Assembly (NCBI GenBank): GCA_023248915.1
Contig: JAHFDQ010000105.1
Location: forward strand, 1 to 13,235
Length of the DNA stretch: 13,235 bases
Reading direction: 5' to 3'
From: Archangiaceae bacterium
GTDB taxonomy: Bacteria > Myxococcota > Myxococcia > Myxococcales > Myxococcaceae
Position numbers and translations under genes: made by a program. Of the stretch, positions 1 through 6,300 are shown piece by piece. Position 1 is the first letter of the stretch; each line of letters starts with the position of its first letter. Under the pieces are notes generated by a model, which was not told the DNA's origin, ran no database searches, and saw only the letters and a list, made by a program, of their open reading frames with translations.

Positions 1-63
1 CTGTGCACCCGCCACTTCAGCCTTCGCCAGTACTGCCCGGTCGACTCGCTCTCTTACGGTCAT
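1..63 (-). CDS. possible start of a gene running off the left edge
   Basis: On the minus strand an ATG at 63-61 opens a frame that stays open to the window edge (21 codons, beginning MTVRERVDRAV). The start is charged and looks like a short helical N-terminus. There is no good Shine-Dalgarno sequence in front of it, and the stretch is far too short to name. It would be transcribed divergently from the zinc-finger-like gene at 198. A plus-strand frame is also open here from base 1 to a TAA at 157-159, so the coding strand is not certain. Confidence 0.22.
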   Translation of the reverse strand, partial: MTVRERVDRAVLAKAEVAGAQ

Positions 64-120
64 GCGGCAAGACGATCACGCCTGGTCTCGCCACGCCTCA
101 AAGATGTGCGGGATCTTCAG

Positions 121-141
121 CTGGGGGCTGTAGGCCCCCAG
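121..141. repeat. perfect 8-bp inverted repeat (hairpin) upstream of the zinc-finger-like gene
   Basis: CTGGGGGC (121-128) and GCCCCCAG (134-141) are exact reverse complements separated by the 5-nt loop TGTAG. No T-run follows on either strand, so it is not a standard intrinsic terminator. It lies about 57 bp upstream of the ATG at 198, where it could act in the leader of that gene, as an operator, or as the end of a mobile element. The hairpin is seen directly; the role is unknown. Confidence 0.6.
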
Positions 142-197
142 GGACGTGCAGCGCGGTAAAATCGTAGAGGGCCGTGCGATGCGCGAAGACGAGAGCC

Positions 198-734
198 ATG
201 TGCTCTTCGCGGCGACGGCGGCGGTGCGTGGTGTGTCGACACGGGTTCGTACCGAATCCCCGGGTCGGTGATCGCCAGCGGGTCTGCGGCAAAGCCGAGT
301 GTCGGCAGAAGCATCGCCGGCAAGTTCAGGCGGACTGGCGCCAACGGCACCCGGGGTACTTCATCGAGTGGCGAGCCAGGGAGCGAGCGGCTCGCAGTGC
401 GCTGGAGCCGATCGAGCCGCCGGAGTTGGCGGCTCCGCTGTCGCAGTTGCCGTGGACGATGGCCCAAGAGGAGTTCGGCGTGGCGGGTGCCGATTTCCTG
501 GGGAGCATGGGGCGGCTGTTGGTGAAGCACGCGAAAGACGAGATACGAAGCCAAGTGCGCGGTGCGACTGGGGAATTCGGCAAGACAGGTCCAGCGGGCG
601 CGAAAGACGAGATATCGGAGGTCTGGGGCGGTCGCGGCGCTCTCTCGGAGGCGCGCCCGAAGACCCACTTAAACAGGTTGCGCAGCCCGGCCACCGAGAC
701 GTTCTGCTCCCAGGCGTGCCTGCCAGTCAAGTAG
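198..734 (+). CDS. small CxxC zinc-finger-like hypothetical protein
   Basis: A 178-aa basic protein if the ATG at 198 is used; a GTG at 174 would add eight residues. The N-terminus carries four cysteines, C10-x2-C13-x16-C30-x4-C35, in an Arg-rich setting followed by a WRQRHPGY segment. This arrangement fits a small zinc-binding module. In my general knowledge, short proteins of this look are common in high-GC deltaproteobacteria and Planctomycetes, often near mobile DNA, and have no assigned function; I could not check this. The mid-region is helical (LLVKHAKDEI), and the AKDEI motif recurs 23 residues later (112-116 and 135-139), encoded by an exact 16-bp repeat. After about residue 140 the protein turns into an arginine- and proline-containing tail. 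That tail overlaps an equally GC3-rich minus-strand frame, so the true or ancestral end may lie earlier and the last ~40 residues may be read-through into unrelated sequence. Confidence 0.7.
   Translation: MCSSRRRRRCVVCRHGFVPNPRVGDRQRVCGKAECRQKHRRQVQADWRQRHPGYFIEWRARERAARSALEPIEPPELAAPLSQLPWTMAQEEFGVAGADFLGSMGRLLVKHAKDEIRSQVRGATGEFGKTGPAGAKDEISEVWGGRGALSEARPKTHLNRLRSPATETFCSQACLPVK
530..614 (+). repeat. in-frame 16-bp direct repeat inside the zinc-finger-like gene
   Basis: The 16-base word CGCGAAAGACGAGATA occurs exactly at 530-545 and 599-614, with a period of 69 bases, which is 23 codons. Both copies are read in the same frame and give AKDEI. The sequence between them is not repeated, so this is a repeated motif or a diverged tandem duplication of about 23 residues. 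Confidence 0.75.
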
Positions 735-1012
735 GCCCGTTGCGCCTCGGCGCCCGAGTCTCAGCCTCTCAGATTGTTGTAGGTTGAGCCACCCGTCGGC
801 CGGACGTCGCGCCGTGCCGAAGCTTCAGCGAAACGCCCCTGTTGCTGCCCCAAAGGCGCCGGGCCCTTCGGCCAAGTCCGCGACACCTTGGCCCATCGGC
901 TGAACGATGGTTTCGGCGGGTTGCTTCGAACCCCGGGCATCGGCCACTTCGCGCCCCTCCTGATGCGCACCTTGCCACCCACGGTCGGACGGTCACCGAC
1001 CCTGCGACGCGA
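735..1012. other. intergenic stretch between the zinc-finger-like gene and pbpC
   Basis: I see no convincing gene here. The plus-strand gene ends at 734 and the minus-strand pbpC ends at 1013, so the two are convergent. The region contains the hairpin at 983-1001 just beyond the pbpC stop. A minus-strand open frame around 650-750 is rich in G/C third positions and reads like protein (it includes the stretch GRHAWEQNVSVAGLRNL), but it has no clear start. It may be a decayed gene fragment. Confidence 0.5.
983..1001 (-). terminator. hairpin just downstream of pbpC, weak terminator candidate
   Basis: GGTCGG (983-988) pairs with CCGACC (996-1001) around a 7-nt loop, 11 nt beyond the pbpC stop codon. 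The loop and right arm also contain a CGGTCACCG half-palindrome that could form an alternative fold. On the minus strand no U-tract follows, so it is not a canonical Rho-independent terminator. Its position at the end of the operon is the main argument. Confidence 0.3.
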
Positions 1013-3316
1013 CTATTCAACCCATCGCACGGTGACCGCGACGCGGGCGACGTTGCCCCGGTCGTCCACGGCGCGAAGCTGGTACCTCCCCGACGGAGCG
1101 GTCCACTCGAGCGGCTCGCCGGGCTTCACGGTGCCGAGGGCCTCAGAGCCGGCGAACCAGGTGAGGCGGTGGGCGGCGCCGTCGGCGTGGGCGACGAGCG
1201 GCAGGTGGTTCCTATCGGGCTGGTCTCGTCGCAGCTGGTACGTCATCTCGGCCTGGGGCGAGAGAATCCGGGGGGGGCGTTCGCCGACGATGTCGTCGCT
1301 TTGGCACTCCTCGCCGGGCGGCGGCAGCGGGCGCCGGGCCAGGCCGGCGCGGTCGAAGAGCCGGGCGACGTCGCTCGGCCACACCTCGAAGACTTCGGCC
1401 CGGGTCTGCCCCGGCGAAGCGTGACAGCGGCGCTGCCCGGTGGAGACGTCGACCTGGAACTCGCGGTGCACGTCGCACGCCTCGATGGGCGACACCCCGG
1501 GAATCACCTGGGTCTTCGCGGTGCGAGCGCAGAAAGGGCCGGGCCGCTTGCCCGACACGGCGCACACCTCGGCCTCGGCCAGGCGCACCGGGGGCGCCCG
1601 CCTTCGGCCCTCGGCGGTGGCCAGCCGGGGCCGCAAGCCATCGACGATGTCGAAGAACAGAGGGGCGGCGGCGGTGCGGCCGACGAACGAGGGGTTCGAC
1701 GCCCCGTCGAAGTTGCCGACCCACACCGCCAGGGCGTAGCGGCCGACGACACCCACCGTCCAGGCGTCGCGAAAGGCGTACGAGGTGCCGGTCTTCCAGG
1801 CGACCGGAAAAGAGTCGCGCGGCGTCGTCCACCGGTCGAGCGCCGAGCCCTGCGACAGCAGCATTCCCAGGGTCAGCTCGGCGGCCTCGGGCGAGACGAG
1901 CTGCCGCGGCCGGCCGTCGGCTTCGCCGCGCACCCGCTTCAACGGCGTCCAGCTTCCGCCCCGGGCCAGGGCGACGTAGAGCTGCACGAGCTCTTCCATC
2001 GAGACTTCGACCGCCCCCAACACGATGCCGGCGCCGTAGTACTCCTTGTCGCGCAGCCCCTTCACCTCGACCTGGCGCAACACCTCGTGCAGCCCGCGCG
2101 CGAGTTTTAGGTTCAGGTCTACCGCGGGGACGTTGCGACTCTTGACCAGCGCGTCGGTGGCCGACAGCGGCCCCAGGTACTGCGAGTCGAAGTTCTCGGG
2201 GTTGTAGGCGCCGAAGCGCATCGGCACGTCCTTCAACAGGCTCAGAGGGTGAATCAGCCCTTCGTCGAGGGCGCGGGCGTAGACGAGCGGCTTCAACGCC
2301 GAGCCGGGCGAGCGGGGCGCGACGACGCCGTCGACCTGGCCGAGAATGGCGGCGTTCGCGAAGTCCGCCGAGCCGACGTGGGCGAGCACCTCGGCGGTTT
2401 CGGTGTCGACCAGCAGCGCCGCCGCGTTGTGGATGCCGTCGCCGGCGCGCCGCTCGACGTACTGGGCCACCTTTCGCTCGAGTTGGGACTGCAGCGCCCG
2501 ATCGAGGGTGAGCGTCAGCGGGCCGCCGCCGTGGCCCGCCAGCGCCCGCTCGACGGCGTGCGGGGCGAGGAACGGCAGGTCGCGCGGCGTGTGCAGGGCG
2601 AGCGGCGCGTCGAGCGCCAGCGTCTCTAGGCCTACGCCGGGGTGCTCGTGCAGGTACTGCGCGGCCAGCTTCTTTCGCGCGGCGCGCGAGCCTTCGGCCT
2701 CGAGGGCGCCGTCGGGAGCTCTGCGGGTGGGGCTCTGGGGCATCACCGCCAATGCCATGGCTTCGGGCAGCGACAGCGCGAGCGGGTCTTTGTGGAAGTA
2801 GACGAGGCTCGCCGCGCCGACGCCTTCGACGTTGCCGCCGTACGGGGCCAGGTTCAGGTATGCCTCGAGCAGCTCTTTCTTCGAGTAGCAAAGCTCGAGC
2901 TGCAACGCGCGCAGCACCTGCCACGCCTTGCCCGCGGGCGACCGCGAGTCGATGCCGAAGCGAAGCCGGGCCAGCTGCATCGTCAGCGTCGAGCCGCCTC
3001 TGCGGCCGTCGCGGAAGAGGTAGGTGTGGGCGAAGGCCTTCGCCAGCGCCACCGGGTTGACGCCGGGGTGCCGGTAGAACTGGCGGTCTTCGAAGGCGAG
3101 CGTCGAATCGACCAGCCACGGCGAAATGCCCGACAGGGGCGTGTAGACGCGAAACGTCTGGTCGGGCGCCAGGGTGAGGCGCAGCAGGTTTCCGTCACGA
3201 TCGGACACCGCGCGGGAAAAGCCATACGGCTCGAGCAGTGTCGGGCGCGCCAGGCGAACGACGGCGACCGATGACGCCGCGGCCAACCCCAGCGCGACCA
3301 GCAGCTTCCGGCGCAT
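1013..3316 (-). CDS. pbpC: penicillin-binding protein 1C (bifunctional glycosyltransferase/transpeptidase)
   Basis: A 767-aa class A penicillin-binding protein that polymerises and cross-links peptidoglycan in the periplasm; its length matches E. coli PbpC (about 770 aa). Residues 5-20 form an N-terminal membrane anchor. The glycosyltransferase family 51 domain shows EDRQFYRHPG (76-85), GGSTLTMQLAR (107-117), and the KKELLEAYLNLAPYGGNVEG block (146-165). The transpeptidase domain has all three penicilloyl-serine motifs: S339-A-L-K342, S393-R-N395 and K508-T-G-T-S512. The C-terminus (about 595-767) carries the PBP1C-specific tail, including a cysteine-containing SPIEACDVH segment and a final beta-rich domain. 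The ATG at 3316 lies 3 nt after the stop of the A2M gene, with GGTGG about 10 nt upstream, so translation is probably coupled. Every catalytic residue I looked for is present. The family and role are established knowledge. I infer that it repairs peptidoglycan together with the A2M partner. Confidence 0.96.
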   Translation of the reverse strand: MRRKLLVALGLAAASSVAVVRLARPTLLEPYGFSRAVSDRDGNLLRLTLAPDQTFRVYTPLSGISPWLVDSTLAFEDRQFYRHPGVNPVALAKAFAHTYLFRDGRRGGSTLTMQLARLRFGIDSRSPAGKAWQVLRALQLELCYSKKELLEAYLNLAPYGGNVEGVGAASLVYFHKDPLALSLPEAMALAVMPQSPTRRAPDGALEAEGSRAARKKLAAQYLHEHPGVGLETLALDAPLALHTPRDLPFLAPHAVERALAGHGGGPLTLTLDRALQSQLERKVAQYVERRAGDGIHNAAALLVDTETAEVLAHVGSADFANAAILGQVDGVVAPRSPGSALKPLVYARALDEGLIHPLSLLKDVPMRFGAYNPENFDSQYLGPLSATDALVKSRNVPAVDLNLKLARGLHEVLRQVEVKGLRDKEYYGAGIVLGAVEVSMEELVQLYVALARGGSWTPLKRVRGEADGRPRQLVSPEAAELTLGMLLSQGSALDRWTTPRDSFPVAWKTGTSYAFRDAWTVGVVGRYALAVWVGNFDGASNPSFVGRTAAAPLFFDIVDGLRPRLATAEGRRRAPPVRLAEAEVCAVSGKRPGPFCARTAKTQVIPGVSPIEACDVHREFQVDVSTGQRRCHASPGQTRAEVFEVWPSDVARLFDRAGLARRPLPPPGEECQSDDIVGERPPRILSPQAEMTYQLRRDQPDRNHLPLVAHADGAAHRLTWFAGSEALGTVKPGEPLEWTAPSGRYQLRAVDDRGNVARVAVTVRWVE

Positions 3317-3319
3317 CGG

Positions 3320-6300
3320 CTACTCAACCACCACGCGGGTGGACGTCGAACGCGCCTTCAGCTCGGGCGCGTACATTCCGCTCGCGAACGCCGGGGGCAC
3401 GACGAACGTCCCCTTCGCTACCGCCTTGACGCGGTACTTGAGCTCGCGCACGTCGGGGTCGACGTCGCCGTAGAAGATGACGCGGTCTTCCCGGGCGTCG
3501 AGCTCGTTGGGGCGCCAGGTGGCCCCGGCGCTGACCAGCCGGTCCAGGCCCTGCGCGTCAGAGCCGCGGCTCAAGACGACTTCGAAGCCCGAGGGCAGAA
3601 GGTCGACGATGGCCAGGTTGCGCAGGTGGGTGCCGACGCCCAAGGACCGGGTGCGCAGGCGAACTGTCAGCTCGGCCCCCAGCTTGGCGCGGGTTACCTC
3701 GTGGCCTTCGCCGTCTTCGAGCGAGTGAATCAGCTCGAGCCCCTCTTTGATGGCCGTCGCCGGCGGGTCGCGATCGAAGCCGCTCTCGGTGAGGCTGTAG
3801 AAGACGATCGGCCCATCCTTGGCGGTCACCTTGAGCGCCGAGGTCGCGCCGTCGAACCGCACCTTCCCGACCAGCGCGCCCGAGAGCGCCTGCGCCTTCC
3901 ATGGCCCCGGGCCGTCTTTGACCTCGACGGTGACGTGCGTGAGGCCGCCCTGGGTGGTTCCCTGTACGGCGGTGGCGTAGGCGTCGAGCGCGTAGAGGCT
4001 CCAGGCGGCGCTCAGCGAGTGCATGCCACCGTTCAGCGACTGGGCGAGCAGGCCGAGCAGCTTCGGCCCGATGGCGTCGAGCCGCGCCGGAAAGTGCTTG
4101 GCCACGAGGTACAGCACCTGCGCGCGGTAGACGTGGTCGTCGTAGAAGGCCTCGGGGTCGGCGGCCACCCTGTCCGAGAGGGTGAAGCGCTCGATGAGCT
4201 GCTGCGCGCGCTTGGGGTCGTTCGTCAGCTGGTAGGTCGCCGCCAAGTAGGCGAAGGCCACGTCGGTCGAGGCCTCGGGGCCCTGCCGCCCGAGAAACCC
4301 GGCCAGCTGCGCGGTCGGCGCGGGCATGACCACCTCGTTGCGGGCGAGGACGTAGAGCGCCTGGGCCTGCAGGCGTGCCGCCGAGAGGCTTGCCGTGGGC
4401 TGGTCGGCCAGCTTCTTCAGCCTTCCCACCGCCTTCTGACGGACGTCGTTCGGAGCCATCGCGCCGCGCTCCTTCGCCTCGGTCAGCATGAGGGTGATGT
4501 AGACGTCGAGCGGCTCGGACACGAAGCTGTTGGCCGCCCAGTAGCCGAACCCGCCCTCGTCGTTCTGGCGCGCGCGCAAGATGTTGAAGGCCCGATCGAA
4601 GGCCGCCTTCGCCTTGAGGGTGTCGTAGCCCCACTCGGGGCGCTTCATGAACACCAGGGCCGGGGCGGCGCGGCTGCTCAGCTGCTCCGAGCACAGGTGC
4701 GGGTAGCTCTCCAAGTACTCCACTGCCGCGGCGCTGATGCCGAGCGGCAACAGCGACACCGACAGCTCTCGCGTCGAGAGCGGGTCGAACAGGTGGCGCG
4801 TCGGCACGAGCTCGACCTTGCCGTCCTTGACCGAGCCGGCGCTCGTCGCGACGAGGTACGGCGAGGCGGGCCGGACGCTGACGTGGGCGGTGCGCTCGGC
4901 CTCTTGCTTTGCGCCCGAGACGAGAAACTGCAGGGTGCCGTCGCCGAGCGCGTCGGTGGCGCTGACGTCGAACGAGGCGACGGCTTCGCGCCCCTCGGCG
5001 ATCGAGAGCTCCTGCGTCGGGCTGCCCTCGATGACGAACGAGGCGTTCGGCTTCAGCGTCACCGTCACCCGGGCGCTGTCGCCCGAGCCCTCGACGTTGT
5101 TGGCGATGGCCGCGGTGACGGTCAGCCGGTCCTTCGGGGACAGGAAGGTGGGCACGTTCGGCGCGATGACGAACGGGCCCCGAATGGTGGTGCTGGTGTG
5201 CGCCGCGGCCAGCGCCTCGGGCGCGGCGGCGACGGCCATGACGCGCAGCGAGCCGTTGAACGACTCGGGCACGGTGAACGAGACGGTCCGCTCGTCGGGC
5301 CCGGCCTCGAGGATGCCGGACCAGAAGACCGCCGGCGGGTCGGACTTGCGCTTGAAGGGATTCAGGTTTCGCGCGAGCGCGGCGGCGTCTTCGTCGCCCC
5401 CTTCTTGCCCGTGGCCGTGCACCAGGCGGTACTCGGGCAAGAGAAGGTCGACGATCTGCCGGGTCGAGACCTCGAGCGCTCTGCGGGCGAGGAAGAAGGC
5501 CAGCGGGTCGGGCGTCTCGTAGCGCGCCACCTGCAGAATGCCCTCGTCGACCGCGAAGAGGACCACCTTCGAGGGCCGATCGGTGCGCACCTTGAGCGCG
5601 AGCGGACGGCCCGGCCGCGACAGCCCGGCGGCGGTCAGCGTGAGATTCAGGTGCTGCGACTTCTTGAGCACCTTGAACGGCACCACGCCGTACGACAGGG
5701 GGCTGACGTAGAGCTCAGGCGAGTCGAGGCTGCGCACGAAGGCGACGTTGACGTAGCCGTTCGCCTCGAGGTCGGTCGGCACCTCGAGCGTCTGCACCGT
5801 GTTCGACGTCGTCGTCTTGAAGCTCTTGTGGGCGTAGACCCGGTCGCGCTCGACGGTGATGACTCCGGCGCCCGCGTAGGGCGCGGTGATCTGCAGCGTC
5901 ATCGTCTCGCCGGGCTCGTACTCAGGCTTGTCGAGCGACACCTTCAGCTCGGCGTTGCGCTCGAGGTTCTTCGCGAGGTTCGCCTCGCCGGCGATGGTGT
6001 ACGGCACCCGAAGCAGCTCGACGTCGTCGGCGTCGCGCACCGAGAGGTAAAAGGTGCCCACGTCGGCGCTGGGCAGGGCGAGGGTGGTGCCTGCTTCAGC
6101 GGCCGCGAAGGCGTCGGTCTTGCGGGTGACGTCCTTTTGCACCGATTGGTAGCGGTACGAGCCGTTCGACTCGCGGGTGAGCACCGAGACGAAGCGCTGC
6201 TCGATGAGCGCCGTCTTCAGCCCGTCGACCTTGACGCGCTTCAACAGCGGGTCGATGGCGATGATCTCGACCTTGCGCGCGACGCCCTGCTTGATGAAGT

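Noticed and set aside
76..200. Minus-strand open stretch containing YSPQLKIPHIFEAWRDQA before a stop at 78-76
   Set aside because: It looks somewhat protein-like but has no start codon, and its upstream part is opposite the cysteine-coding region of the zinc-finger-like gene. It is not listed as a gene.
842..2110. Long plus-strand open frame opposite the C-terminal part of pbpC
   Set aside because: Antisense shadow with no recognisable protein. The minus strand has intact PBP1C motifs.
1212..3119. 635-codon minus-strand frame overlapping pbpC
   Set aside because: Out-of-frame shadow of pbpC, made of Arg/Ala/Pro-rich low-complexity sequence.
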